From assembly GCF_017603825.1 (NCBI RefSeq), contig NZ_CP072014.1, positions 2,418,001 through 2,482,000 on the forward strand: DNA of 64,000 bases, read 5' to 3'. Origin of the DNA: Arthrobacter crystallopoietes (GTDB lineage: Bacteria > Actinomycetota > Actinomycetes > Actinomycetales > Micrococcaceae). The notes under the pieces are model-generated. The model saw only the letters and a list, made by a program, of their open reading frames with translations. It did no database searches and was not told the DNA's origin. This document shows positions 1 through 9,561 of this stretch, piece after piece (within the stretch, counting starts at the first letter, position 1; each line of letters opens with the position of its first letter). A program made the position numbers and the translations under genes.

Positions 1-238
1 TAACTCGGACGCCGTTGATGGTTTCGTGCTTCCGCCAGCCGGAGTATCCCTCCATCAACTTCCACTCAGGATAATGTGGAAAACCGGTAAGGACTTGAAC
101 ATTATGGCCCTCTGCGGCCAGTTGCTCAGCAAGCTTCGTTGTGTAGGGGGCGATGCCTGTCGGTTCGGGTGTGTAGTTCAGTCCCAGAACCGTGATGCGG
201 AGTTTCTTCGTGATCACACATGCAAGAATAGACTCCAT
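1..238 (-). CDS. WcaI-like glycosyltransferase, N-terminal part only
   Basis: This is the first 79 codons of a gene that runs off the left edge. The reverse strand reads without a stop from ATG at 238. It contains the motif GLNYTPEPTGIAPYT followed by LAEQLAAEGHNVQVLTGFPHYPEWK, the typical N-terminal donor-fold start of WcaI/GT4 glycosyltransferases of colanic-acid-type clusters. An in-frame GTG seven codons later is a possible alternative start. The gene is divergent from the WcaF-like gene, with only about 23 bases between the starts, so both promoters must overlap or lie inside a coding region. The sugar and acceptor cannot be told from this fragment. Confidence 0.85.
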   Translation of the reverse strand, partial: MESILACVITKKLRITVLGLNYTPEPTGIAPYTTKLAEQLAAEGHNVQVLTGFPHYPEWKLMEGYSGWRKHETINGVRV

Positions 239-261
239 GAGGACGGCTCGAGGGACAACTG

Positions 262-894
262 GTGGATATGAGCGAGATTGAAGGGATGAATGATAGCCCT
301 GGTCGGCCGCGGATTATAGATCTATCCAAGGCGCCCGGTGAGCATGTTGCTTGGGATCGTTCAAAGATTGTCATCTATCTGTGGCCTATTTTCGAGCTCA
401 TCTTTGTAACCAACCCGATACAAATCAGCTCAGCACTACGTGTACGAATATTGCGTCTATTCGGTGCCGAGATCGGTGAAGGCGTTATATTCCGTCCCAG
501 GACCCGGGTCAAGTTTCCTTGGAAATTGCATATAGGTAACAGATGCTGGATCGGTGAAGGTGCTTGGATCCACAATCAAGATCACGTATATCTCAGCGAC
601 GACGTAGTAATCTCTCAGGAAGCTTTCATCACCACCGGAAGTCATGCGCATCGTCGCGACATGGCCCTAATCACTAGGCCAATATTCATCGAAGCTGGGG
701 CGTGGGTCACGTCGCGTTGCATGGTGACTGGCGGAGCACGAATAGGTAGTTCCGCAGTCATCGCTCCCATGACCGTCGTGTCGGGGGCCGTCGAACCTGG
801 AGTGTTGTACGGGGGACCGCCACCCGGACCGCTAGGTACAAGATTTTCAGACGAACCTAGAACTCGTTCAGACTCGGAAAGAAAAGACCGTTGA
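262..894 (+). CDS. WcaF-like hexapeptide-repeat acetyltransferase
   Basis: Predicted left-handed beta-helix O-acetyltransferase that would acetylate a sugar of the exopolysaccharide repeat unit, probably cytoplasmic and membrane-associated. Residues about 55-190 carry imperfect hexapeptide repeats (IGEGVIFRP, IGNRCWIGEGAWI, IGSSAVIAPMTVV) and the loop TGSHAHRRD, which fits the acetyl-CoA/His active-site region of WcaF and other LbH transferases. A hydrophobic stretch at about 35-50 (IVIYLWPIFELIFV) is also usual for WcaF. GTG at 262 has an AGGGA seven bases upstream; ATG at 268 is the alternative. The 3' end overlaps the next gene by 4 bases. Confidence 0.85.
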   Translation: MDMSEIEGMNDSPGRPRIIDLSKAPGEHVAWDRSKIVIYLWPIFELIFVTNPIQISSALRVRILRLFGAEIGEGVIFRPRTRVKFPWKLHIGNRCWIGEGAWIHNQDHVYLSDDVVISQEAFITTGSHAHRRDMALITRPIFIEAGAWVTSRCMVTGGARIGSSAVIAPMTVVSGAVEPGVLYGGPPPGPLGTRFSDEPRTRSDSERKDR

Positions 895-1733
895 CAAAAA
901 AGTTACCAATTTCCGTCTTAGTTCAAACAAAGAATGAAGAGCGCGGCATTGCTGATTGCCTTTCAGGCCTTTCCGATTTCGCTGAAATAATAGTTGTGGA
1001 CTCAAACAGCACCGATAACACGGTTGGAATAGTTCGCGAGCTAGGCTTTGCAGTAGAGAATTTTGACTGGGATGGAAGGTATCCAAAGAAGAAACAGTGG
1101 CAGCTAGACAACCTCGTCACTAAGTACAAATGGATTCTTTTTATTGATGCCGACGAAACGCCGACCAATGAGCTGGTGTCGGAGTTGTGGAAAAGGTGCG
1201 ACGAACTTGAAAGTGGTCGGTTTTCTGCCTACGACATCGAATTAGATTATGTCTTTGCCGGTAAACAGCTTCAATATGGTCATCGGGTTGTCAAAAGAGC
1301 GCTAGTACAACGTGGTGAAGTTAGTTTCCCTGTGATCAATGATTTAAATGCTCCGGGCATGGGCGAGCTCGAAGGGCATTATCAGCCTGTTTCGAAGGGG
1401 GATGTAGCCGCGCTCAAGGGAAGGATACGGCATGACGATAAGGACCCCGTCCACACTTGGTTCGAGAGACACAATAAGTACTCCGAGTGGGAAGCATATC
1501 TCCGAACCCATCCGTCGGTGAAAAAAGATGCCGCGGCTCGCAGGAGCGTTCAAGGCCGGCTTTTTGACAAGGTCCCACTTAAGCCTCTCGTGTTTTTCCT
1601 CTACGCATACTTAATTCGTGGAGGATTTCGTGACGGACGCGCCGGCTTCGACTACGCCTTCGCGTTGAGTTCGTATTATTGGCAAATCGGAATGAAGGTG
1701 CGCGAACTCGAGAGGCAGAACGCAGTAAATTGA
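891..1733 (+). CDS. GT2 glycosyltransferase, WaaE-like
   Basis: GT-A fold family 2 glycosyltransferase of about 280 residues. The N-terminus has the family start (ISVLVQTKNEE), then IIVVDSNSTDNT and the DXD-type metal/nucleotide site FIDADE at about residue 85. The C-terminal half, with a conserved run of basic residues and a final aromatic-rich helix, resembles the WaaE/KdtX group (beta-glucosyl or related transfer to a core sugar). The start is TTG at 891 inside a TTGA overlap with the preceding stop, implying translational coupling. The sugar donor is not deducible. Confidence 0.85.
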   Translation: MTKKLPISVLVQTKNEERGIADCLSGLSDFAEIIVVDSNSTDNTVGIVRELGFAVENFDWDGRYPKKKQWQLDNLVTKYKWILFIDADETPTNELVSELWKRCDELESGRFSAYDIELDYVFAGKQLQYGHRVVKRALVQRGEVSFPVINDLNAPGMGELEGHYQPVSKGDVAALKGRIRHDDKDPVHTWFERHNKYSEWEAYLRTHPSVKKDAAARRSVQGRLFDKVPLKPLVFFLYAYLIRGGFRDGRAGFDYAFALSSYYWQIGMKVRELERQNAVN

Positions 1734-1750
1734 GTGAGGCAGAATCTAAA

Positions 1751-2932
1751 ATGGACAACCGACCGCTTGTAATCCAGGTAGCTCAGCGAATATCTGTTTC
1801 TGATGGGGGACCAGCAAAAAACGCGGTCGATCTTGATAACGCTTTACAAACGTATGGCAACGTCGATTCGAGGTTGTTTTGGTTGTCAGGTACCGACGAA
1901 GAGACTGTGATCGCTCGCGGGGTTTCCCCCCTTGCCCCACAGCGACCTCTAAGGCTTAGATTGGCTGGAAAGTCGAAATCCACGAGGTGCAGCCTTATTC
2001 AGTTTTTGCGTCACGCGAAACAGGCAGATCTTGTCATAGCGCACGGATATTTTCTATGGTGGCTTCCTATTCTAAGCGCGCTTTTATCTCTATTTGGCAC
2101 GTCTTTTGTTATCGTTCCGCATGGATCGTTGACTGCTCGCCAACAGGGCATTAGCAAGAGAAAAAAAGCGTTGTTTGAATTCCTCATGGGATGGTATGTC
2201 CGAACAAAATCAGAAGCGTTCATAGTTTATTCAGAGAGTGAGCTGAATGACCTAGGGCAAAAATTCCCGGATAGTCGAATCGTACTTTCGACTATTGGAA
2301 TCGACATTCCGATTCAGCGCATGAATGATAATGTGGTTCATTCTCCTGTTCGCTTGCTATCTATGTCTCGCATTGCGCCAAAAAAAAGAATCGACCTTGC
2401 CATTGCTGCGGTGAAACAACTGTCTGACATGGATATAGGAGTCCAGTTGCTCGTCGCGGGAAGCGGCGACACCAAGCTTTTGCAGACTCTCAAAAAGATG
2501 GCCCATAGCTTGGGTGTTGCAGACAAGATTGTATTTGCAGGGGAATTGGCAGGAGCTGAAAAGAGATCGGCCTTTTTGGAATCGGATTTCTTCCTGCTGC
2601 CCAGCGAGGATGAGAACTTCGGAATCGGATTTGCGGAGGCAATGGCCTACGGATTGCCAAGTGTCGTGAGCATTTACGTCGGTTCAGCGGAATCAATGCC
2701 TGAAGAGGCCGGAGTCAAAATTGAGAAGTTGACACCCGAGGATCTTACTTTTGGGATCGTTGAGGCTCTGAATAAAGATTACAGCATTGCTCAGCTAGCA
2801 GCGCATTCACATGCTTTGCAATATTTTAGCTGGGAAAGTGTCGTGCTCGGATGGGTAGAATTGATAAAACAACAGAGAAAGGCCTCTGCCGAGACGCCGA
2901 AGTTTATACGTCCTGATCGTTCCAATTCCTGA
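1751..2932 (+). CDS. GT4-family glycosyltransferase
   Basis: GT-B fold glycosyltransferase. The start ATG at 1751 gives LVIQVAQRISVSDGGPAKNAVDL, the usual first strand plus glycine loop of GT4 enzymes. The C-terminal domain begins near VRLLSMSRIAPKKRID and has the E-x7-E signature in EDENFGIGFAEAMAYGLPSV that binds the nucleotide-sugar ribose and phosphate. A GAGG lies 11 bases before this ATG. A TTG at 1730, overlapping the previous stop as TTGA, is a credible alternative and would add seven codons. It acts in repeat-unit assembly on the inner face of the membrane. Donor unknown. Confidence 0.85.
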   Translation: MDNRPLVIQVAQRISVSDGGPAKNAVDLDNALQTYGNVDSRLFWLSGTDEETVIARGVSPLAPQRPLRLRLAGKSKSTRCSLIQFLRHAKQADLVIAHGYFLWWLPILSALLSLFGTSFVIVPHGSLTARQQGISKRKKALFEFLMGWYVRTKSEAFIVYSESELNDLGQKFPDSRIVLSTIGIDIPIQRMNDNVVHSPVRLLSMSRIAPKKRIDLAIAAVKQLSDMDIGVQLLVAGSGDTKLLQTLKKMAHSLGVADKIVFAGELAGAEKRSAFLESDFFLLPSEDENFGIGFAEAMAYGLPSVVSIYVGSAESMPEEAGVKIEKLTPEDLTFGIVEALNKDYSIAQLAAHSHALQYFSWESVVLGWVELIKQQRKASAETPKFIRPDRSNS

Positions 2933-2947
2933 ATTCAAGAAATAAGA

Positions 2948-4063
2948 ATGACTATGAGAAAACAGATTGTAATAGTCCAACCTTATGTAGCGAAGTATAG
3001 AGTGCCATTTTTTGGACGGCTAATACATAAGCTCGATCGTATGGAAATTGATTGCGTTGTTGCGGCGGGAACTCCTGATGCAACTCAGGCCCTACGAGGG
3101 GATCAGGAGACTCCTACCTGGGTCGAGACGTTCGACAACAGGCGTATCCCTGTCGGCGGTCGCTCATTGATACTGGGTGGTGCTCGTCCGTTATGGCACC
3201 GGGCTGATGCGGTAATCGTTGGCTTGCAAGGTTCCTCCCTTGATACTTATAAGGCTATTTTGGACGGCAAGCGGCGAAAAGTCAGAGTAGGGCTCTGGGG
3301 ACACATAAAGACCTTCGTTCAACCCGAGAACGCGATCGATGCAGCCTTAGAAAGGTGGCAGATCCGGCACGCTGACCACATTTTTGCCTACACCCCGGAT
3401 GGCGGTGAATATGCTAGGAAAGTAGGTGCAACGGCAGTTACGACAGTAATGAATACGGTGGACACGACAAAGCTGGAGGAAGCTTTGCAAACCGTGACCG
3501 ATAATGACGTCGCACGAGTGACTGGCTCAATGGGAGTGCATCCAGGTAAGACGTTAGCTTTCTTCGGCGGGATTGATGAAAGCAAGAGAATTGATTTTCT
3601 TAGTGACGTCTTGGATATACTCTGGCGACTAGACCCTGAAATCCGGTTACTGATAGGAGGGGAAGGAGCTCAGTCCTCCCTACTAAAGTTTGCTGTTGCA
3701 AGAGGCCAGGTCACTATGCTCGGTTACGTAAATGAGCAACAAAAAGCGCTCGTGAGTAAAGTGGCTGACTGTATCGTTATGCCGGGACGGATCGGACTAG
3801 TCGCAGTTGAAGCACTAGTCCTTCAGCTGCCGATCATAACCACTCAGTGGCCGTACCACGCGCCAGAAGAATCTTATCTTGAGGAAGGAAAGTCAAAAAT
3901 CACTGCGGAAAACACTCCGACTGCTTATGCTTCTAAAATAGTCGAATTTCTAGACGGCCTGAGCCAAAAGCCTGCTAGTGGATCGGTTGATCGCTGGGCG
4001 TATCCGTCCATTGACCGAATGGTCTCAAACTACACAAACGGTGTACTTTCCTTGCTCTCATAA
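2948..4063 (+). CDS. GT4-like glycosyltransferase
   Basis: Second GT-B type transferase of the cluster, 371 residues. The N-terminus (IVIVQPYVAKYRVPFF) matches the acceptor-domain opening of GT4 enzymes that transfer to a lipid-linked intermediate. The C-terminal Rossmann domain starts around TLAFFGGIDESKRIDFL, followed by IRLLIGGEGAQ and the loop MPGRIGLVAVEALVLQLPII, a diverged E-x7-E region. The gene follows the previous one by 15 bases. ATG at 2954 is a possible in-frame alternative start. Donor and linkage cannot be inferred. Confidence 0.8.
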   Translation: MTMRKQIVIVQPYVAKYRVPFFGRLIHKLDRMEIDCVVAAGTPDATQALRGDQETPTWVETFDNRRIPVGGRSLILGGARPLWHRADAVIVGLQGSSLDTYKAILDGKRRKVRVGLWGHIKTFVQPENAIDAALERWQIRHADHIFAYTPDGGEYARKVGATAVTTVMNTVDTTKLEEALQTVTDNDVARVTGSMGVHPGKTLAFFGGIDESKRIDFLSDVLDILWRLDPEIRLLIGGEGAQSSLLKFAVARGQVTMLGYVNEQQKALVSKVADCIVMPGRIGLVAVEALVLQLPIITTQWPYHAPEESYLEEGKSKITAENTPTAYASKIVEFLDGLSQKPASGSVDRWAYPSIDRMVSNYTNGVLSLLS

Positions 4064-4170
4064 CCGTAAGTTAGATGTTGTTTGAGACTTCTAGTCAGAC
4101 TTCTAATCTTCAAATGTATATTCTGGGCCCGAATAAGTGACGTCTATTTTTATAGGTTATTATAGGTGAC

Positions 4171-5079
4171 GTGATCAAGTTTCTCTTATACGCTCATACC
4201 GATCCTGTAATGACTGCGCGGTTATGTTCGGCGTTGAAGCCGTATGCAGTGCACGTACATATTGATTTGAAATCAGAAATCAAAGCTTTTGAATCTGAAG
4301 CTATCAAGGCTAATGCGGACAACATTGTTTTTACTCAAAGACGTGTGCCTGTCTTCTGGGCGGGCTATTCTCAAGTAGAGGCAATGCGGATCTTGATCGA
4401 GGAGGCAGGCAGCTATGCGAAGCCTGGCGATTATTTTGTAATGCTATCTGGCCAGGATTACCCCGTGAAGCCGGTTTCGGAGTTTGAGCGTTTTTTGACG
4501 GCAAATCAAGGTACGCAATATATCAAGTGTTTTAAGGTTGATGAATCGAATGATCATTATCGTCAGCAAGTCAACGGTCGGCACCACCGTGACTTGAAAT
4601 TACTTGGTAAGGCTCAAGGCGGATTGAAGAGGTTACGGAATGTTGTTATTCGAATTGCTGATCTCCTTACCCTAGTCGCTCCGACTAAGCCTGCGGATTT
4701 GGTTATTACTCACGGTCAGACTCACTGGGCGCTCACTGCAGAATGTGCAATTGAGTTAAACAATTCTGTGAATCCTGCAATTGAGCGTTTTTTCAGGAGA
4801 TGTTTCTCGCCGGATGAAAAGTTCTTTCACACTTTAGTTGTGAATAGTAGATTCAGAAGTAAAATGTTAGACGGAGGACCGGTACCATTCGCTGGTCGGG
4901 GGAACTGGCGCTACACCAATTTCCATCATATCGACCCCAGTCTTGCCAAGACTTTTACATTATCCGATTGGCCAACCGTGAAGGGAACCGAAAAGTTCTT
5001 CATTAGAAAGGTTGAAAGTCATGTCAGCGCGACCTTGATGGACCGTATAGACGATGAACTTTTGGGCCTTCCCAAATGA
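4171..5079 (+). CDS. GT14 core-2/I-branching-type glycosyltransferase
   Basis: Bacterial member of the Branch/GT14 family, whose characterised relatives add beta-1,6-GlcNAc branches or xylose. Seen: an N-terminal IKFLLYAHTDP strand, VHIDLKS, the family hallmark FVMLSGQDYPVKP at about residues 90-102, and SPDEKFFHTLVVNS at about 210-223, which carries the conserved D-E-x-F catalytic region. Length 302 is normal. GTG at 4171 is preceded by AGGTGA. About 107 bases separate it from the upstream gene. It probably adds a side branch to the exopolysaccharide repeat. Confidence 0.85.
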   Translation: MIKFLLYAHTDPVMTARLCSALKPYAVHVHIDLKSEIKAFESEAIKANADNIVFTQRRVPVFWAGYSQVEAMRILIEEAGSYAKPGDYFVMLSGQDYPVKPVSEFERFLTANQGTQYIKCFKVDESNDHYRQQVNGRHHRDLKLLGKAQGGLKRLRNVVIRIADLLTLVAPTKPADLVITHGQTHWALTAECAIELNNSVNPAIERFFRRCFSPDEKFFHTLVVNSRFRSKMLDGGPVPFAGRGNWRYTNFHHIDPSLAKTFTLSDWPTVKGTEKFFIRKVESHVSATLMDRIDDELLGLPK

Positions 5080-5282
5080 TTTGTTTGGCCAACACACAGT
5101 CCGCATCTTAACCTTTGGTTTCACCATGGGCGCACGATTAGGCGGGTGTGTTCTGACTTCTAGCCATTGTAACTGTCAGTCTTTAGGTATTTGCGTGGAT
5201 ACGAATAGAGTTGCAGCGTTGTTTCACCTGCGTTCTTCGCTCGTTGGTTTCCCATCCGCTCCATTCAGAAGGTTCGACGCGT

Positions 5283-6491
5283 ATGAAACTATCCTCAAGC
5301 TTGATTCTGCTCGCTGCGACGACATCTACTTGGACTGGTATAAAGGTATTAGAGATTACACTTTGCGACGTGCTTCTCGCTGGGGCGTTGATCGTTGGTT
5401 TCTTTGAGTATCTCGCTAGAAGCAGGACCTTCAGCATTCCGTTCTGGATCCTGTCCTTGCCTATTGCTCTGATGGTCGTTTTCGCGGTCCACGCATTAAG
5501 TGGGCGATTAACTACCTCCGTCGTCGCGATTGATTCGCCGGCGACGAATGATGGCAGTATCTCGGGCGTTATTGTCCATTGTGTGCGTTTTGTTATCGCT
5601 ACCTCAATTATTGGTGTTCTTATTCGATCTGAAGTCGTGACTCACGGTTCGCTTCGTGGGAAATCGTTAATGCAGGCGTTAATGTTGGGTAGTTTTGGTA
5701 GTTCGCTCGTAGCGGTGCTAGCTGAATTGGGACTGTCCTTTGACGCGGCCAATTATCAAATCGAATCGGAGAGGGCGAGTGGACTGGCTTTTCATCCGAA
5801 TTCACTAGCCCTGGCAACCGTCATCTCTATCCCGCTTCTGGGTTATTTTTCCTTGTCATCAAATTCCCGAGGATGGAAGAAGTTCTTTTGGCGTTTCGCC
5901 CTTATCGTTAACCTCTTCGCGTTGTTTTATGCTGACTCTCGCGGTGGCTTGGTGGTTGGTTTCATCGTTCTAATCGCGACGGGTCTCTTTCTTATGCTGT
6001 CCAAGCGCCGGATGCACTGGATTCCTCCAGTTGCTCTCCTGGCCTCATTATTGGTGGCATCGGTGGCGGGTCCGGTAATTTCCAATACGAGGTTAGCGGC
6101 TTCCGACGCAGGTGCTGCTCAAAGTTCCGCTGGCCGGAGCCAATTTCTTAGTGATGGACTTGATCAGTTTGCCAGCAGTCCTCTATTTGGGGTGGGACTC
6201 GCTTCCGGCTCGAGTGTAGTTGTTCCAGTGGTTCTCGCCGCGTCTGGTGGATTGGTGCTTGTTGTGGCATATGCCATCTTCGTAGCTGTCCCGCTCAGGC
6301 AGATGTGGGCCTCGCGCAATGATTCGCTGATAGCCGCATGCCTTATATCAGCCATAGCGTTCTTAGCCATGGGAATTTTCAATAACAGCTTCGCCGAGAG
6401 GTTTGACTACTGGGCTTTGCTGTGCGGAGCTTCGCTTGCCAGCGCTACCAGATTGGTCAAGAGGCCTGTCCCCAAACGGTCGATCTCATAA
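5283..6491 (+). CDS. Wzy/O-antigen-ligase-like polymerase
   Basis: Integral membrane protein of about 402 residues with 10 or more hydrophobic segments. It is a candidate polymerase or ligase that joins undecaprenyl-linked repeat units on the outer face of the membrane. The long extracytoplasmic loop (about residues 260-310, ending SSAGRSQFLSDGLDQFASSPLFGVGLASG) fits the Wzy_C/WaaL pattern, in which G-R-x-x-x-W/F and an aromatic-P-L-x-G-x-G motif recur. ATG 5283 is chosen over an upstream open extension because an AGAAGG lies about 10 bases before it and the protein then begins with a membrane helix. It sits between glycosyltransferases and the flippase, as usual in Wzx/Wzy clusters. Confidence 0.75.
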   Translation: MKLSSSLILLAATTSTWTGIKVLEITLCDVLLAGALIVGFFEYLARSRTFSIPFWILSLPIALMVVFAVHALSGRLTTSVVAIDSPATNDGSISGVIVHCVRFVIATSIIGVLIRSEVVTHGSLRGKSLMQALMLGSFGSSLVAVLAELGLSFDAANYQIESERASGLAFHPNSLALATVISIPLLGYFSLSSNSRGWKKFFWRFALIVNLFALFYADSRGGLVVGFIVLIATGLFLMLSKRRMHWIPPVALLASLLVASVAGPVISNTRLAASDAGAAQSSAGRSQFLSDGLDQFASSPLFGVGLASGSSVVVPVVLAASGGLVLVVAYAIFVAVPLRQMWASRNDSLIAACLISAIAFLAMGIFNNSFAERFDYWALLCGASLASATRLVKRPVPKRSIS

Positions 6492-6589
6492 TAGCCATGC
6501 ATGTAAGCGAGGCAGGCAGCTATTTTTATGTAGTCTTATTGGCGTTGTCAGTTTAGCCGAACAAACCTTCGAGATTGCAAGGATCGCAT

Positions 6590-7798
6590 ATGTCAGAATC
6601 CGTGAAGCGTGATACGAGGATTAGAGGTGCGGGAGCCGCGCGTCTCGTGTTCGTCCGTGTTGCTAGTTCGCTAATGCAAGCTGTCATGTTGGTTCTGCTG
6701 GCTCGCAATACAGATTTGGTTGACTTCGGCCTCTACTCTGTGTCGATCGCAGTCGGGTCCATACTCATCGGCATTCTTGGTTTTGGCTTGACGACGCGAG
6801 TTCTTAGGATTCAAGCCGATATAGATAGGGAACAGCTGTTGCCTTCGTTTATGGCATGCACCTTCCTGTCAGCCGTTATATGCGTTGGTTCAATAATACT
6901 GTTCGGACTGGCGCAACCTGGTGCCTTCGATGTTTGGTCTCCAGCTGCTGCCCTATATGTTGCAGCAGAAATGATATCTACTTTCACTCAGAGTTCTCTG
7001 TTCGGAGAACAGAGGCTACGCCGAGCTGAACTTTCAATAGTCTTGAAGCGGCTGATTCCGCTGGTCCCTGTCGCTGGTGCCGCAATTTATGCACCGCATC
7101 TGATGTTCCAAGCGGTCACGGTAGGATCTGCTGCCCTTATCCTCACGTGTTTATTTCTTTTTGGTAAACGAAAGTGGGCCGGCTGGAACTTCAAAAATGT
7201 TCTAGGGGGAAGTCGACACTTCTGGACCGCAAGCTTGTGGAACATGGCCCAACAACTAGACCAAGTTGCGGTGAACTTCTGGATAGGTCCGTCAGCTGCC
7301 GGCGGTTACGCGGCTGCTTTTAGAATTGCGAGTCCTGTTCATCTAATTACTGGAACTATTACGTCCCTGATGGTCCCTAGAATCAGCGCTGAACAGGATA
7401 GGGGCCGGCGTAACGCCACAAGTAGAACTTTTATCCGAATTGGGTTTGCATATGCGGTCACGTTGGTATTGCTTTCTCCTGTCATCGCATGGGTTAGCCC
7501 TATACTGCTGGGTGATGCTTTCTCGGCCTTTTCCTGGCTGTTTGGCACGCTGATCATAAATAGTGCCATTAGCGTAATGAACCAAATTTTTTCCGGATTG
7601 CTTTTTGCCGAAGGTGCTGCCAAGGCTGTTGCCCGCTCTACCGGAATATCCACATCTTTGAGCATGATTGCAATATTCATTAGCGCCTATTCGGGCTCAT
7701 TAGTCGGGGTGGCTCTCGGTGCAATGGGTGGCCAACTACTATTCTTCGCGCAACTCTTCTTACTTTGGAGGTCAAACGCCAAGAAACCGATTGTGTGA
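6590..7798 (+). CDS. Wzx-like polysaccharide flippase
   Basis: Lipopolysaccharide/exopolysaccharide exporter of the MOP superfamily (PST/Wzx), about 402 residues with some 12 predicted membrane helices evenly spaced over the whole length. It would flip the lipid-linked repeat unit. Features that fit: RGAGAARLVFVRVASSLMQ at the start (usual helix 1 with a preceding basic patch), FWTASLWNMAQQLDQVAVNFWIGPSAAGGYAAAFRI in the middle (typical duplicated-half junction), and a very hydrophobic C-terminus. ATG 6590 has AAGGA seven bases upstream. It is the last of the contiguous forward run of assembly genes. Confidence 0.8.
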   Translation: MSESVKRDTRIRGAGAARLVFVRVASSLMQAVMLVLLARNTDLVDFGLYSVSIAVGSILIGILGFGLTTRVLRIQADIDREQLLPSFMACTFLSAVICVGSIILFGLAQPGAFDVWSPAAALYVAAEMISTFTQSSLFGEQRLRRAELSIVLKRLIPLVPVAGAAIYAPHLMFQAVTVGSAALILTCLFLFGKRKWAGWNFKNVLGGSRHFWTASLWNMAQQLDQVAVNFWIGPSAAGGYAAAFRIASPVHLITGTITSLMVPRISAEQDRGRRNATSRTFIRIGFAYAVTLVLLSPVIAWVSPILLGDAFSAFSWLFGTLIINSAISVMNQIFSGLLFAEGAAKAVARSTGISTSLSMIAIFISAYSGSLVGVALGAMGGQLLFFAQLFLLWRSNAKKPIV

Positions 7799-8393
7799 TT
7801 GTGTGCTTCAACTCATGATGCTCCAAATTGTGTTGCTGATATCAGTTTTACAATAAAATAGAGTTGGCAAAGGTGCGAATCAGTAGACGTCTAATGCAGG
7901 CCAATGTCCATCACGGTCACCGGAGTCGCCACCAGCAAAGTCGAAGCGATCGATACAGTTCAGAATCAAGCAATGAATCATCCGCAGATTTACCAATAGA
8001 GCAAATTATGTGTTTCAATAAGCGCAGAAGCAAGCTTGGGCACCTCGGAAATGCGGAGGTCGCCAACTTCCACAACTTGATCCCGAGGATATAATGAAAT
8101 TGGGTATGCCATCCCCCTCACGTGACTTTTCGGAGGTAAGCGGCGGCATAATTGCAAGTAGTCGTTTCTAACTCGTCCGGAATATTGCTATCGTTTTATG
8201 GTGTTCGCCGACTCATTGGCTCGACAAAGCGCGAAATGGTAGACCGTGTTTCTTTAGAGGGAAGTGTTCCAATGGCCGCCAGATACAGTTCCCGGTCTAC
8301 TACTGGTTGGTGCACTTGTCTGGCCCTCCACCAATGAGGCTGCCAAATGTCAACAGGCTTTATTCAATGGTTGGCCAAAGAAGGGAGATCGCT
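7799..8393 (+). other. Long AT-rich gap without a convincing gene
   Basis: About 595 bases between the flippase and the SGNH lipoprotein. Short open frames exist on both strands, but none has a ribosome binding site, a recognisable domain or a sensible composition. The stretch may be the remains of lost genes. A ribosome binding site for the next gene lies at its right end (AAGGGAGA six bases before GTG 8394). Confidence 0.5.
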
Positions 8394-9161
8394 GTGAGCG
8401 GCTGGATGCGTCGGTCCTGGTATGCAAAGCATCTGAATCGGCAACGCCGGGGAACCCTCCAACACCGTCGGTTCTCACCGGTTTTTGCTGCGATGGCGAT
8501 GGGCCTCGTAATCTTAACGTCAACGGCTTGTCAGGAGGCAACTCCTGTGCCGGAAAGGGCCCCGTTTCATCATCAGGACCATGAAACGTTCGCTATTGCC
8601 GTCATCGGTGATTCCTACAGCAGTGGTACAAGCATCGGGGGCCAACACGAAAAGAACTGGGTGGACGTCAGCCACAAGCAGCTGTCTGATAACGGGCTCC
8701 GCGTAACTATCACCAAGGCGGCTGAAGGCGGGGCTGGATATGTTCAGGTGGGCAATCAAGGAGGGACGTTCGTCAGCAATCTGGCGCGCGCAGCCAACGA
8801 GGATACTGATCTGATTGTGTTCGTTGGTTCCCGTAATGACATACGACACGTTACTGGCCTATCGACGGAGGTGTCACGAGCTTATGAGGACGCAGCCCGG
8901 ATGGCGCCCGAGGCCGAACTGTTAACGATAGGTGCGCCATGGGTCGATGGGAACGTTCCGACAGAGATCCACGCAATCAACGAGAGGCTGGGTATCGCTG
9001 CGGAAGCGGCAGGCGGGAACTTCGTGGACCCCGTTGAGAATGCCTGGTTCTTTGGGCAATCTAACCTAATCGGTGCAGACGGAGTCCACCCCACGGACGA
9101 GGGGCACGCTTACATGGCAGCAATGATCACTCCCCACATACAAGCTGCCCTGAGGGGTTAG
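8394..9161 (+). CDS. SGNH-hydrolase lipoprotein
   Basis: Predicted membrane-anchored esterase or deacetylase of the SGNH/GDSL superfamily acting outside the cell. From GTG 8394 (AAGGGAGA six bases upstream) the protein has a basic N-region, a hydrophobic core and a lipobox-like L-T-S-T-A-C. The four SGNH blocks can be seen: VIGDSYSSGTS (Ser nucleophile), a Gly region around EGGAGYVQ, GSRNDI (G-x-N-D, oxyanion Asn) and DGVHPTDEGH (catalytic Asp-x-x-His). Its place beside two acyltransferase genes suggests it removes or transfers O-acyl groups on the polysaccharide; that is inference. Confidence 0.8.
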   Translation: MSGWMRRSWYAKHLNRQRRGTLQHRRFSPVFAAMAMGLVILTSTACQEATPVPERAPFHHQDHETFAIAVIGDSYSSGTSIGGQHEKNWVDVSHKQLSDNGLRVTITKAAEGGAGYVQVGNQGGTFVSNLARAANEDTDLIVFVGSRNDIRHVTGLSTEVSRAYEDAARMAPEAELLTIGAPWVDGNVPTEIHAINERLGIAAEAAGGNFVDPVENAWFFGQSNLIGADGVHPTDEGHAYMAAMITPHIQAALRG

Positions 9162-9329
9162 AAGAATTAGCGAGATCATCTCTAAGAGGCTGTCTAAGCG
9201 ACCTTCCCGATTGATTGGCCGGCAGGGGCGCAGGTCGTGTTCGAACCCAAGCTCGATTCCTAGCGGCGGCTTGTAAAAGGGTTTAATAACTCGCACGACA
9301 GACTGTTTCAGGGGGCCGCACCGGTCGCC

Positions 9330-9561
9330 AAACGGTACACCGAGCGAGATCCTAAACCGACGAAAAAAGGAAACCGCCGCCGGTTTCAACCGGACCATCC
9401 TCGAGAAATGGGCCTATGCGAAGGCCGACGGCTCGGAAGCCGGGCGTGTTGCAACGATCCCGGCCTGGCCCTATCACCACAATCATCACCGAGGCCGGAC
9501 CTCACTCAAAAGTCAGACGCCCGCCGCCCACGTACCCAACCTCTCAGGGGAATACAACTAG
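9330..9561 (+). pseudogene. IS481-family transposase, C-terminal remnant
   Basis: From 9385 to the TAG at 9559-9561 one frame reads FNRTILEKWAYAKADGSEA, then PAWPYHHNHHRGRTSLK and PAAHVPNLSGEYN, the characteristic C-terminal end of IS481-type DDE transposases/integrases (ERFNRTL, EWAY, YNxHRPHSAL, NNL). Upstream, 9330-9384 still resembles the PQTNGKAERF region but is out of frame. The catalytic core and both terminal inverted repeats are missing, so it is a dead relic. Confidence 0.75.

Noticed and set aside
5054-5407. 117-codon frame between the GT14 and Wzy-like genes
   Set aside because: Overlaps both real genes and has no domain; the Wzy-like protein starts at 5283 with a better site.
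7864-8094. 76-codon open frame after the flippase
   Set aside because: TTG start, no ribosome binding site, Ser/Arg/His-rich text with no family likeness. The nearby alternative frame (31 codons) is equally unsupported.
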